This document shows positions 17,706 to 26,203 of a stretch of DNA of 64,000 nucleotides, one piece after another. Made by a program: the position numbers and the translations under genes. Origin of the DNA: Planctomycetota bacterium (GTDB lineage: Bacteria; Planctomycetota; Planctomycetia; Pirellulales; UBA1268); the NCBI GenBank assembly GCA_003669605.1, contig QWOP01000049.1, positions 1-64,000 on the forward strand. The letters are read 5' to 3'. The first letter of the stretch is position 1, and the number at the start of each line of letters is the position of its first letter. The notes under the pieces are model-generated. The model made no database searches. It was not told the origin of the DNA and saw only the letters and a program-made list of their open reading frames with translations.

Positions 17706-18485
17706 TTAGGCAGCCCGGACCATGGGCGGCAGGTGCGGCAGGTGCGAATGGCTCGTTGAGCCGCCGGGCATTGGCAGGATCGATTTCACGGACGAAGCGA
17801 CGACGAGATTCATCCCCCCCCGGAAGTGATGGACTGCCCCCGGGACTGGCCGGCCTGTGGCGATCAGTCCCCCGGCGTCGCCTGTCAATTCCACCGATCC
17901 GCGGCGCACCGTCCAACGCGACGGCATCACCTCCTCAAACCGCACCCGGTGCACATCCGGGCCGACGCCCACCGGTTTGAGAACCACCAGATCGTCGTCG
18001 ATGATCTGGTCCCGGGAGAGAAGGTGTCGCTCCCAGTGTTTCATCTGTGGAGGGACGCCTGTCGTGAATCGCATCGACACTTCAAGCCTGTCCTTGGCCG
18101 CAGCGTGGCCAAGAACGGTGTCACCGTGGTCCACCAGTTCGATCGTTTCAGCAACATACTTGGGGAAGCCAAGGTGGTGTCCCCCCTGCTTGGCAATCCA
18201 CGTCGTGACAGGCATCGTCAGGGGAAACCAGCCCTCGGCTCCTTCATGCGACGCACGCAGGAGCAGCGACCACTCCTGATAGCGGGTGAACGGCCACGGT
18301 GAGACCTGGAGATAGTCGATGAGAAACAGCTTGATCACCGGCCGATTTGGCATCTCCAGGGAGTCGGGCAGGTAGTGGCGGTAGGCCGCGATATCGGGTG
18401 GCTGATAGTGCGCCGTGATCCCCAGCAATTCACGGAATTGCCCCTCCGGTCGCGCGAACAGGAGCCGGTCGAGAAGCCGCAGCAT
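17706..18485 (-). CDS. Acetoacetate decarboxylase family protein
   Basis: 259 residues. The WFPLTMPVTTWIAKQGGHHLGFPKYVAE segment (86-113) is the family core. Lys109 in GFPK aligns with the Schiff-base lysine of acetoacetate decarboxylase, so chemistry on a beta-keto acid or another carbonyl compound is plausible. The superfamily is catalytically diverse, so decarboxylation is not proven. The start at 18485 is preceded by GGGAG at nine bases; the longer form from 18575 lacks this. It faces the KAS III-like gene tail to tail, 141 bp apart, and is divergent from the YceI gene. Confidence 0.75.
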   Translation of the reverse strand: MLRLLDRLLFARPEGQFRELLGITAHYQPPDIAAYRHYLPDSLEMPNRPVIKLFLIDYLQVSPWPFTRYQEWSLLLRASHEGAEGWFPLTMPVTTWIAKQGGHHLGFPKYVAETIELVDHGDTVLGHAAAKDRLEVSMRFTTGVPPQMKHWERHLLSRDQIIDDDLVVLKPVGVGPDVHRVRFEEVMPSRWTVRRGSVELTGDAGGLIATGRPVPGAVHHFRGGMNLVVASSVKSILPMPGGSTSHSHLPHLPPMVRAA

Positions 18486-18625
18486 GAGGATCTGCTCCCG
18501 GTGGATCGCCGCTGTGATCGGAAGGGGTGGGCAGCAGGCGGTGCGGAGGGTACTGACGCTCCGGGAGCGATGCAATCGCGCTCAAGCCATCCCTTGCCCG
18601 ATCTGCGCACTTCCCCCAGACATGG

Positions 18626-18643
18626 ATAGATGCATGCATCTAT
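18626..18643. promoter_or_regulatory. Perfect 18-bp palindrome in divergent promoter region
   Basis: ATAGATGCATGCATCTAT is its own reverse complement. It lies between the divergent ADC-like (start 18485) and YceI (start 18746) genes, followed by a low-complexity ATCCATC/ATTCATCC stretch to about 18670. Position and symmetry suggest a dimeric regulator site; no regulator gene is adjacent. Confidence 0.5.
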
Positions 18644-18745
18644 GCATCCATCTCATTCATCCATCCATTCATTGTCGTTATCATGCTTGCCGGTTCACCT
18701 CCGTGGGACTACTACGATGTCGGTTCCAACCCAGGAGTTTGCACC

Positions 18746-19522
18746 ATGCCCGCCCCTCTCCCTGCCGTTCAAGGCAGCGTCTATTCTGCGGAGATCGGCC
18801 GCCGACAGGCCACGCTTGTCTCGCCGCAGCTGACAGGCGCGGTGTGGCGCGCGGTGCTTCTGCTGGCCGCTGGGCCGTGGAGTTTGAGTCTTGCCCAGCA
18901 GCCCGTCCAACAGGTTCCCGGCGGAGTTGATCTGACCAGCAGCCGGGTCTACGTGTTCGTGGGAAAGACCGGGTTTGGCCACGATCATGCTGTCGTCGGC
19001 CGGCTCCAGGCTGGCGAGATCCGGCTTGATGCCGCCGAGCAGGCCGGTCGGCTAGTGTTCGAGATGGGATCGTTCCTGGCAGACACCTCGGAAGCCCGCA
19101 AGGTTCTCGGGTTGGCCGGTGAGACCGATGCCGGCACCCAGAAACAGACAACCGACAACATGCTCGGCCCCGAGGTGCTCGATGTTGCCCGCCATCCCAC
19201 CGCCACCCTCGAGATCCGCTCCGCCCTGCCTGCGCCCCAAGGAGCCCCAGCTGGACGCAAAGCGGTGTACGAACTCAACGGGACCTTCACCCTGCATGGC
19301 GTCACCCGGCAAGTCGTGATCCCGGTGGAGATCGAATCGCTTGACGGTGTGATCCGGCTCAGCGGCGGCTTCCCCATCAAGCAGACTGATTTTGGAATGA
19401 AGCCCTATAAAAAACTCGGTGGCGTCGTCGGCGTCGCCGACGATTTAAAAATCTACGGAGACATTCGGTTGCCGGTTCCCCGTGCCGCAGCGCCATCCCC
19501 AAACCCGGGAGCGGTGCGATGA
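18746..19522 (+). CDS. YceI-family periplasmic protein
   Basis: 258 residues. A hydrophobic segment (AVWRAVLLLAAGPWSLSLAQ) about 30 residues in is a signal sequence. The YceI lipocalin-like fold follows: SSRVYVFVGKTGFGHDHAVVGRL, FEMGSFLADTSEARKV, DNMLGPEVLDVARHPTATLEI, LNGTFTLHGVTRQVVIPVEI and DFGMKPYKKLGGVVGVADDLKIYGDI. Members bind isoprenoid or other lipophilic molecules, often near respiratory genes. The ATG at 18746 has AGGAG eight bases upstream. It heads a plus-strand series leading to the redox module at 21.5-24.1 kb. Confidence 0.88.
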   Translation: MPAPLPAVQGSVYSAEIGRRQATLVSPQLTGAVWRAVLLLAAGPWSLSLAQQPVQQVPGGVDLTSSRVYVFVGKTGFGHDHAVVGRLQAGEIRLDAAEQAGRLVFEMGSFLADTSEARKVLGLAGETDAGTQKQTTDNMLGPEVLDVARHPTATLEIRSALPAPQGAPAGRKAVYELNGTFTLHGVTRQVVIPVEIESLDGVIRLSGGFPIKQTDFGMKPYKKLGGVVGVADDLKIYGDIRLPVPRAAAPSPNPGAVR

Positions 19523-19613
19523 TCTTTTTCATCCCACGAGCAGGCTGTCGATGCAGTGCCGGCCCTTTGCTGTAGGACGAGGTTGAAAACTCCTTCCAGA
19601 GGCACCACGCGCG

Positions 19614-20411
19614 ATGCAACGAGCGGTCGGGATCATCACCGGTGTGGCCACGCATGCATTGTTTGCCTCCACGGTCTGGCACCTGTTCTGGTTTCTCAAA
19701 GGGCTGCCGCCGCGGACAGCGCCATGGAGCGGGGTCTCTGTCGCCGGGGCGTTATGGATTGACGCGGCCCTCGCCACGCTGTTCGCCGTCCCCCACAGCG
19801 TCTTCCTGCTACCGGCGGTGCGGCGGCGGATCATTGCCGCCGGTCTGCCGAGCCCGTTTTATGGCTGCTTCTTTGCCGTTGTCTCATGCCTGACGCTGCT
19901 GGTAGCGATTCTCGCCTGGCAGCCCGTGGGGAGCGTTGCCTGGCGCTGGCCAGCGCCGCTGGACACCGTCATTGCCTGGGCGTTCGTGGCGTCATGGGTC
20001 GCGCTGTTCTCCAGTCTCTCTCTGACCGGGCTGGGTTGGCAGACCGGTTGGACCCCGTGGTGGCACTGGTTCCGCGGGCTGCCGCAGCCCCGCAGGGAGT
20101 TCGTGGAGCGGGGGGCGTACCGCTTCCTCCGCCATCCGGTTTACTTGAGTTTCCTGGGACTGGTATGGTTCGTTCCGGTGGTGACCCTGGACCGGGCCGT
20201 GCTGATCGTCGTCTGGAGCGCGTACATTTATGTCGGTAGCGTCCTCAAGGACCGACGGCTCGCCTATTTCCTTGGCGACCGCTACCGTGCCTACCAGTCT
20301 CGCGTGCCCGGCTACCCGGGGATGCCATCGGGGCCGTTGGCCCGGGTGCTGAGAGCGGAGTTGGCCCACTTCGAACGTGTTCCTACCGGCCCGGCGGCAG
20401 CCCCACCTTAG
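19614..20411 (+). CDS. NnrU/MddA-like integral membrane methyltransferase
   Basis: 265 residues with about six membrane segments. The C-terminal FVERGAYRFLRHPVYLSFLGLVWF and later LGDRYRAYQSRVPGYPGM match the S-adenosylmethionine-binding signature of the isoprenylcysteine methyltransferase/NnrU superfamily. MddA-type members methylate methanethiol to dimethyl sulfide and share this arrangement, so S-methylation is possible; the substrate is inferred only. It lies 91 bp after YceI and 8 bp before the VIT1 gene, consistent with an operon. Confidence 0.7.
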   Translation: MQRAVGIITGVATHALFASTVWHLFWFLKGLPPRTAPWSGVSVAGALWIDAALATLFAVPHSVFLLPAVRRRIIAAGLPSPFYGCFFAVVSCLTLLVAILAWQPVGSVAWRWPAPLDTVIAWAFVASWVALFSSLSLTGLGWQTGWTPWWHWFRGLPQPRREFVERGAYRFLRHPVYLSFLGLVWFVPVVTLDRAVLIVVWSAYIYVGSVLKDRRLAYFLGDRYRAYQSRVPGYPGMPSGPLARVLRAELAHFERVPTGPAAAPP

Positions 20412-20419
20412 TCCCTGAA

Positions 20420-21154
20420 ATGGAGCGAGCCTTGGCACACCTGCCCCATCCCTCTCATACCGATCATCATCACCACGACGAGGAGCATTTCACTGACTCC
20501 GAATCGGTCCGCGACATCGTGATTGGGATGTCTGACGGACTGACGGTGCCCTTCGCCCTCGCAGCCGGGCTTTCAGGGGCGGTGGACTCCAGCAGCATCA
20601 TCATGACGGCGGGACTGGCGGAGGTGGCCGCCGGCGCGATTGCCATGGGATTAGGGGGCTATCTCGCGGCCCGCACCGACCGTGAACACTACGCCGCCGA
20701 GCGGCTCCGCGAGGAGCGGGAGGTGGAGGAGATTCCGGAGAAGGAGGCCGCCGAGGTCCGCGAGGTGCTGCGTACCTACGGGCTCACCGACGAGGAGGCC
20801 CACAAGGTCACCGAGTCGATCCGCTCCGACAAACGCCGCTGGGTCGATTTTATGATGCGGTTCGAATTGGGGCTCGAGGAGCCAGACCCGACGCGGGCCA
20901 GACGCAGCGCGCTGACGATCGCCACGGCCTACATCGTCGGCGGCTTGGTGCCGCTGGCGCCATATATGGTCTTTCGTTCGGTCCCCACGGCGCTGTTGTG
21001 GTCGATAGCGGTCACGCTGCTAGCGCTGTTAGTGTTTGGGTATGTGAAGGGGAGTTACACCACCGACCGGCCCTGGCGGAGCGCCTGGCAGACGGTGTTC
21101 GTTGGTGGATTGGCGGCATCAGCGGCGTTTCTGATCGCCAAGGCGCTCGGCTAA
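20420..21154 (+). CDS. VIT1/CCC1-family iron/manganese transporter
   Basis: 244 residues. A His-rich N-terminus (HTDHHHHDEEHF) precedes RDIVIGMSDGLTVPFALAAGLSGAV, the first VIT helix. AGLAEVAAGAIAMGLGGYLAARTDREHY follows, then a charged cytoplasmic loop of about 70 residues and three C-terminal helices. The family carries Fe2+ or Mn2+ across membranes. The His-rich stretch probably binds metal. It closely follows the NnrU/MddA-like gene. Iron supply for the multiheme and Fe-S proteins downstream is a reasonable but unproved link. Confidence 0.88.
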   Translation: MERALAHLPHPSHTDHHHHDEEHFTDSESVRDIVIGMSDGLTVPFALAAGLSGAVDSSSIIMTAGLAEVAAGAIAMGLGGYLAARTDREHYAAERLREEREVEEIPEKEAAEVREVLRTYGLTDEEAHKVTESIRSDKRRWVDFMMRFELGLEEPDPTRARRSALTIATAYIVGGLVPLAPYMVFRSVPTALLWSIAVTLLALLVFGYVKGSYTTDRPWRSAWQTVFVGGLAASAAFLIAKALG

Positions 21155-21548
21155 CAGCAGGCAGCCAGCAGCCAGCGGCTCAGGAAATGTTGGTGATCGG
21201 ACGTGCCATCCATCATCCGCGACGTCATCGTGTGGTGATGGGAATAGAGCTTGGATGCTGTTTTCAACCGTGGCAGGCTTTCTCCGCCGCGCCGCCGAGC
21301 GCCTCAAGCGCCTCATCGGACGCTTTCTCGGTGGAGCGAGCGTCTATTTTCGCGCCCCACCATGTGGGAAAGACAGGGCCGTCGATTGAGGGTTCGGGAG
21401 ATGGAGGCTAAAATCGAAGCCTGCTGTCAGGTATCCCGGCAGGTCCCTCGTTCTTCAAGCGTGGGGCTGTCACTCACCTCGCCGCCGGACGAACGTGGGG
21501 TCGAAGGGCTTCGTGGCCCTCCGTTGGGATGGACCCGCTGGACGGATC
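21155..21548. other. Intergenic region before the cytochrome operon
   Basis: It contains a 44-codon frame from ATG 21255 to TGA 21389. Its product would be basic and amphipathic (core FLRRAAERLKRLIGRFLGG). A weak GGGAA lies upstream. Without conservation data I do not call it a gene. No hairpin followed by a T-run is seen. Confidence 0.45.
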
Positions 21549-22097
21549 ATGTCAACTCTTCGTGACTCACGCCACCTTTGGTTGCTCGCCGGCCTGCTGG
21601 GAGCCGCAGCTCTGGGGATGATGCTTCTGCGGACGGTGTTGATGCCTGCTACCTACGGTATCCAGGGGCCGTACCGGGCAGAAGCGTTGGCGGAGATTGC
21701 TGCCCAACCGAGCCTCTTCCCGGCCGACGCCACCTGTCACCAGTGCCACGAGAAGGTTCGCCACGAGCGGGATGGGACACTCCACGAGGCAGTCCGCTGT
21801 GCGCACTGCCACGGACTGGCTGTTGACCATGTCGCGAAGGCCCGCCTGGCCGCGGCTGATCCTTCAGTGCCGATCCCTCCGGCAGCCGAATGGGACGGCA
21901 ACTTCCTCACTAGGATCGACCTCTACCTCACCAAGGACCGCTCCACCTGCCTGTCGTGCCACGAACAGGTGGTGGGGATGCCGGCCGACTTCAAGAAGAT
22001 CGACCCGGCGGTCCATCTGGAGGAGCAGGGCGCATCCGAACCCACCTCCCGGGAAACCTGCTTCGAGTGCCATGGTGGCCACGACACGGCTCCCTGA
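21549..22097 (+). CDS. Tetraheme c-type cytochrome, membrane-anchored
   Basis: 182 residues. A single N-terminal membrane segment (about 9-31) is followed by four CxxCH heme sites at residues 63-67, 84-88, 134-138 and 171-175. It is therefore a periplasm-facing electron carrier. The layout recalls small NapC/NrfH-like or NrfB-like carriers, but it is not closely matched to either. It is the first gene of a three-gene set with a four-cluster ferredoxin and NrfD, so it probably receives or donates electrons at the quinol-oxidising complex. The ATG at 21549 is placed just before the membrane helix. Confidence 0.85.
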   Translation: MSTLRDSRHLWLLAGLLGAAALGMMLLRTVLMPATYGIQGPYRAEALAEIAAQPSLFPADATCHQCHEKVRHERDGTLHEAVRCAHCHGLAVDHVAKARLAAADPSVPIPPAAEWDGNFLTRIDLYLTKDRSTCLSCHEQVVGMPADFKKIDPAVHLEEQGASEPTSRETCFECHGGHDTAP

Positions 22098-22130
22098 ATA
22101 GTGCCCCATCCACACACTGGAAACTACGCC

Positions 22131-22943
22131 ATGTTCGACGTCGCCGAAGAATCCCGCCGCAGTTTCCTCAAGCATGCCACGACCGTCACGATCGGCGCTT
22201 TTTCGTTGACGATCCTCCCCTCGACGCTCGCCGAGGATGAGCCCCAAGTCACGAAGCCGGGGCAGTTGCCAATCCTCGGGAATCCTCCTGCTGCTGGGCA
22301 TGGCGCGAGCCCCAAGCCTGTGTACGGCTTTCTCATCGATACCACCAGATGCACCGGCGCCGGCAAATGCCTGACGGCCTGCCGCGTGGAAAACAAAGTG
22401 CCGGAGGGGCAGTCGCGGACCTGGGTGGAGCGGTATGCGCATCTCAAGGACGGTTCGGTGAAGGTCGACCTCGTTCCCGAGACGGGGTACGCCGGATCGG
22501 AGATTCCACCGCTCGACGCCGATGATGTCCTCCGTGCGTATTTCGTCCCCAAGCTCTGCAACCAGTGTGTGGAAGCCCCCTGCAACCAGGTCTGTCCGGT
22601 GCACGCCTCGATCAAGAGTCCGGAAGGGATTGAACTGATCGACACCGATCGCTGCATCGGTTGCGGCTACTGTGTGCAGGCGTGTCCGTACGGGATCCGC
22701 TTCATGAATCAGGACACCGGTGTGGCCGACAAGTGCAACTGGTGCTACCACCGCATCATGCGGAACGAGCAACCGGCCTGCGTCGAAGCCTGTCCGACCG
22801 GCGCCCGGGTCTTCGGCCGGCTCGACGACCCAGAGAGCGAACTGGCCAAGAGACTGGCGACGGTTCCCACTGAGGTCCTCAAGCAGCATCTGGGGACGAT
22901 CCCGCTGACGCGGTACATCGGCCTCTGCGACGAGGTGACCTGA
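22131..22943 (+). CDS. Tat-exported [4Fe-4S] ferredoxin subunit (HybA/NrfC/DmsB-like)
   Basis: 270 residues. ESRRSFLK at residues 7-14 plus the following hydrophobic stretch is a twin-arginine signal, so the protein folds with its clusters before export. Four Cys groups are visible: CTGAGKCLTAC, CNQCVEAPCNQVC, CIGCGYCVQAC and CNWCYHRI...CVEAC. These are enough for four [4Fe-4S] clusters. The ATG at 22131 puts the Tat motif at the right depth. The stop overlaps the NrfD start at 22943. It should relay electrons between NrfD and the tetraheme cytochrome or an absent catalytic subunit. Confidence 0.9.
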   Translation: MFDVAEESRRSFLKHATTVTIGAFSLTILPSTLAEDEPQVTKPGQLPILGNPPAAGHGASPKPVYGFLIDTTRCTGAGKCLTACRVENKVPEGQSRTWVERYAHLKDGSVKVDLVPETGYAGSEIPPLDADDVLRAYFVPKLCNQCVEAPCNQVCPVHASIKSPEGIELIDTDRCIGCGYCVQACPYGIRFMNQDTGVADKCNWCYHRIMRNEQPACVEACPTGARVFGRLDDPESELAKRLATVPTEVLKQHLGTIPLTRYIGLCDEVT

Positions 22944-24133
22944 TGGATGGCCATCCCCTGCATACTGCCCCCTTCATCTTTCCCAATGACGCCCATCCGG
23001 CATGGAGCATCATGATCGTGCTCTATCCCTACATCACGGGGATGGTGGCAGGGGCGTTTGTGGTGTCGTCCATGTACCACGTCTTCCATCGGGAGGCGCT
23101 CAAGCCGGTGGCCAAGCTCGCGGTGGTGACGTCGTTGTGCTTTTGCGCCTGCGCAACGCTTCCGCTGCTGCTCCACCTCCACCAACCGCAGCGGGCCCTC
23201 AACGTGATGGTGACCCCCAGCCCCTCCTCCGCAATGGCGGGCTTCGGCTTCATCTACTCAGGCTACATGCTCCTCCTGCTGGTCGATGTGTGGCTCATGT
23301 TCCGCCCAGCGATCGTGGCCCGGGCCCGAAGTCTGACGGGGCGTTGGGGGCAGTTGTACCGGGTTCTCGCCCTCGGTGTTCTCGACATTTCCCCTGGTGC
23401 TGCGGCGATCGACCAGCGTCTGATCAGCGCTTTGTCGGTCCTGGGAATACCGGTCGCCTGCGTCCTCCACGGCTACGTCGGATTCCTCTTCGGTGCCATC
23501 AAGGCAAATCCCTGGTGGTCGACGTCGTTGATGCCGGTGATCTTTCTCTCCTCGGCGATCGTCTCCGGGATTGCAGTCGTGATCCTCGTCTATCTGTTTC
23601 TCTGCCGCTGGAGCGGGATCGAGGCGGAGCCAGAGTGCATGCGTGCGCTCTCCCGACTGCTGTGGATGTTCCTCATCCTGGCGGTGGCCTTCGAGGGGGT
23701 CGAATTGCTCCACATTGCCTATGAGCAAGAGGCGGAATGGCATGTGATCCGCGAACTGCTGGGCTCGAAATTGCGGTTTTCCTACGGCATTGTTCAGATC
23801 CTCATCGGCTCGCTGATTCCGCTTTTGATCCTGCCGTTGCCAGCCTTCTCGCATCGGTTGGCTGCCCGCTGCCGTGACTCCTGGAGTGGCGTTGCCGCCG
23901 TCCTCGTCCTTTTTCAGGTGCTGGCGATGCGCTGGAACGTCGTCGTCGGCGGGCAGTTGTTTTCCAAGAGTTTCCGGGGATTCGTCGACTATCCTCTGAC
24001 GTGGTGGGGCCGAGAGGGGCTGATCGCCGCCGCAGTGGTGTTGGCAATGCCTCTTGTACTCCTCTTCGGCGCGATGAAGATTCTGCCTGTGTGGCCTCCC
24101 GGAATCGACGATCACGAGGGAACAATACAATGA
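22943..24133 (+). CDS. NrfD/PsrC-family quinol-interacting membrane subunit
   Basis: 396 residues with nine or ten hydrophobic helices. WSIMIVLYPYITGMVAGAFVVSSM at the N-terminus and VLHGYVGFLFGAIKANPWW in the centre are typical NrfD/PsrC features. The family oxidises or reduces menaquinol and may move protons. It overlaps the ferredoxin gene by one base and the next hydrolase gene by four bases (ATGA). No molybdopterin catalytic subunit or pentaheme nitrite reductase is next to it, so this resembles a stand-alone quinol:cytochrome oxidoreductase. Confidence 0.85.
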   Translation: MDGHPLHTAPFIFPNDAHPAWSIMIVLYPYITGMVAGAFVVSSMYHVFHREALKPVAKLAVVTSLCFCACATLPLLLHLHQPQRALNVMVTPSPSSAMAGFGFIYSGYMLLLLVDVWLMFRPAIVARARSLTGRWGQLYRVLALGVLDISPGAAAIDQRLISALSVLGIPVACVLHGYVGFLFGAIKANPWWSTSLMPVIFLSSAIVSGIAVVILVYLFLCRWSGIEAEPECMRALSRLLWMFLILAVAFEGVELLHIAYEQEAEWHVIRELLGSKLRFSYGIVQILIGSLIPLLILPLPAFSHRLAARCRDSWSGVAAVLVLFQVLAMRWNVVVGGQLFSKSFRGFVDYPLTWWGREGLIAAAVVLAMPLVLLFGAMKILPVWPPGIDDHEGTIQ

Positions 24134-25041
24134 AACGCATGCGCTTCGAGATCATCCGTGGGGGCGTGTCGGTGGCCGCGTTTCTTCTCGCCACGTGGGG
24201 GGCTATTCTCTGGGCGGCACCGATCGTCCCGGAAGGAGTCGTCTGGGAGGAGGGGATCGAATACACCCGTCCCGACGGCGAGCCCCTGCTTCTCAACCTT
24301 GCTCGGCCGAAGGCCGGTGACGGCCCGTTCCCGGCGGTGATCTGCATCCACGGGGGAGGATTCCGGGCCGGCAGCCGCGATGGCTACGACGCCCTCTGCG
24401 TGCGGTTGGCTGCCCGGGGCTACGTGGCCGCCACGATTTCGTATCGGCTGGCGCCCCAGCACCGCTTTCCCGCTGCGGTCCACGACACGAAGGCAGCCGT
24501 CCGCTGGCTGCGGGCCAATGCCGCAAAGTATGCCGTTGATCCAGCACGGATCGGCGTCACCGGTGGCTCGGCTGGCGGCCACCTTGCCCAGTTCTTGGGA
24601 GTGACCGCGCATGTGCCCCAGTTCGAAGGAGAGGGGGGCCACGCCGAACAATCAAGCGCCGTGGAGTGTGTGGTCAACGTCTACGGGCCGAGCGACTTCA
24701 CAAAGTCGTATGGCAAAAGCGTTGATGCCCACGAGGTGCTACCGCTCTGGTTCGGCGGTAACCTCGACACCCACCGCGATCTCCACATCCAGGGAAGCCC
24801 GTTGTATTGGGTGACGCCCGATGCGGCGCCGACGTTGTGCATCCACGGCACGGATGACAAGTACGTGGCCTATGAGCAGGCCGTGTGGCTCGTCGATCGG
24901 CTCAAGGCGTCTGCCGTGCATGCGGAGCTTGTGACCCTCGAAGGGGCCGGCCACGGATTCAAAGGAGCCGATGCCGAGCAGGCAGACGTAGCGCTTTTCG
25001 AGTTTTTCAACCGGCGGTTGAAGACGCCAAAGGCGCGCTGA
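24130..25041 (+). CDS. Alpha/beta hydrolase (BD-FAE/esterase-lipase type), exported
   Basis: 303 residues. An N-terminal hydrophobic segment (about 10-30) acts as signal or anchor. ICIHGGGFRAGSRDGYD carries the oxyanion HGGG motif. GVTGGSAGGHLAQFLG gives the nucleophile Ser in GGSAGG. IHGTDDKYVAYEQA supplies the acid Asp and AGHGFKG the His. It probably cleaves short-chain or acetyl esters on carbohydrates; the substrate is not known. The ATG at 24130 overlaps the NrfD stop. A related hydrolase lies tail to tail at 25089. Confidence 0.85.
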   Translation: MKRMRFEIIRGGVSVAAFLLATWGAILWAAPIVPEGVVWEEGIEYTRPDGEPLLLNLARPKAGDGPFPAVICIHGGGFRAGSRDGYDALCVRLAARGYVAATISYRLAPQHRFPAAVHDTKAAVRWLRANAAKYAVDPARIGVTGGSAGGHLAQFLGVTAHVPQFEGEGGHAEQSSAVECVVNVYGPSDFTKSYGKSVDAHEVLPLWFGGNLDTHRDLHIQGSPLYWVTPDAAPTLCIHGTDDKYVAYEQAVWLVDRLKASAVHAELVTLEGAGHGFKGADAEQADVALFEFFNRRLKTPKAR

Positions 25042-25088
25042 TCTGGGATCGGCCCTCGGCGGAATGCCGAGCAGGCATCCGCCCTGCT

Positions 25089-26075
25089 TCACCGCCTCGG
25101 CTTGAGATGTCTGTCGAACCAGCGCCCAAAACGGATCAGGTCGAGGAGCATCGTTGGCCAGCCATGCCCGCCACCGGCATGGATCACGAGGCTCACATCG
25201 GCCCCCACCTTCTTGGCTCGGGCTTCGAACCGCTGCGACTGCTCCAGTGGCACCAGCGTGTCGGCGTCACCGTGCTCGATGAGCGTGGGAGGGAGGTCGG
25301 AGGAGACGAAGAACAGCGGCGACAGTTCGCGGCCGGTCGTCGGCCAGGTCGCCATGTTGACCGGATCCTGCTCGAGGGCGGCGCGGAAACTCTTTGGCGG
25401 GCTGCCATCGTGGAGATTCTCGGTGGAGTCTCCGAGGTCGAGGAAGTCGGTGACCGGATAGAAAATCGCCACCGCTTGGACGGCGCTTGAGGCCCGGTCG
25501 ATCTCGTCAGTGGCAAGCGCGTCTCCGGGGCCGCCGCGGGTGGCGATCATCAGTGCGAGGTGGCCGCCTGCGGAGCCGCCGGTGAGTCCGATGTGGTTGG
25601 GAGAGATTCCGTACTGTGCCGCATGGGTGCGGATGAAACGGACGGCGCGGTGAGAGTCGGCGACGATTTCTTTGATGGTCGCCTTCGGTTGCGAGACGTG
25701 ATAGACGGGGAAGATGGTGTAGCCGCGGCGGAGGAGGGGGGCGAGGATGACGGGATTGAAGTCGCCGGGGCCGCCGGACCGCCAGCCGGCGCTGGTGAAA
25801 TAGATGATGCCCAAGCCGTTGGGATCAGCGGGACGGATCACGTCGAAGGTGAGTTCGTCCCCCTTGCGCTCGCCGTAGACGACCCCCTTCTCCACATCGA
25901 ACGAGGGGTGGTAGTAGACCCAGGCGGCAGCGATCGTGAGCCCGGCGGCGGCGGCGCAGCCGAGGAAGCCGAGCAGGAGCCAGGTGAGAATGCGGAGGAC
26001 GGCGCGGCCGCGTTTCGGGAGGGCTTGATCGGTGGTGGGGGGCTCGCCGTGGTCGAACGGGGCTGGAGTTGTCAT
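25089..26075 (-). CDS. Alpha/beta hydrolase with N-terminal membrane anchor
   Basis: 328 residues. A transmembrane helix lies at about residues 28-50 (ILTWLLLGFLGCAAAAGL). The hydrolase domain has an atypical oxyanion region (FTSAGWRSGGPG in place of HGGG), the nucleophile motif LTGGSAGGHLALM, EHGDADTLVPLEQS for the acid and GGGHGW for the His. It is related to the neighbouring hydrolase at 24130 but clearly diverged. The altered HGGG makes its activity less certain. The start at 26075 is just upstream of the anchor; the frame extends further but without coding character. Confidence 0.8.
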   Translation of the reverse strand: MTTPAPFDHGEPPTTDQALPKRGRAVLRILTWLLLGFLGCAAAAGLTIAAAWVYYHPSFDVEKGVVYGERKGDELTFDVIRPADPNGLGIIYFTSAGWRSGGPGDFNPVILAPLLRRGYTIFPVYHVSQPKATIKEIVADSHRAVRFIRTHAAQYGISPNHIGLTGGSAGGHLALMIATRGGPGDALATDEIDRASSAVQAVAIFYPVTDFLDLGDSTENLHDGSPPKSFRAALEQDPVNMATWPTTGRELSPLFFVSSDLPPTLIEHGDADTLVPLEQSQRFEARAKKVGADVSLVIHAGGGHGWPTMLLDLIRFGRWFDRHLKPRR

Positions 26076-26203
26076 GGAGAGGCTCTGGGCGGCGCGTGGG
26101 GGCGGAGATATGCAAGCGCGTCTTCGAGCGCCCTGCGGATCGTGGGCTTTGCGGTAGCGGCGGCGGAAAACTATCCTATTCCATGCAGTTGCGGTGTCGG
26201 GGG

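Noticed and set aside
25055-25071. Small hairpin CTCGGC/GCCGAG between the two convergent hydrolases as a terminator
   Set aside because: Only six base pairs and no T-run on either strand.
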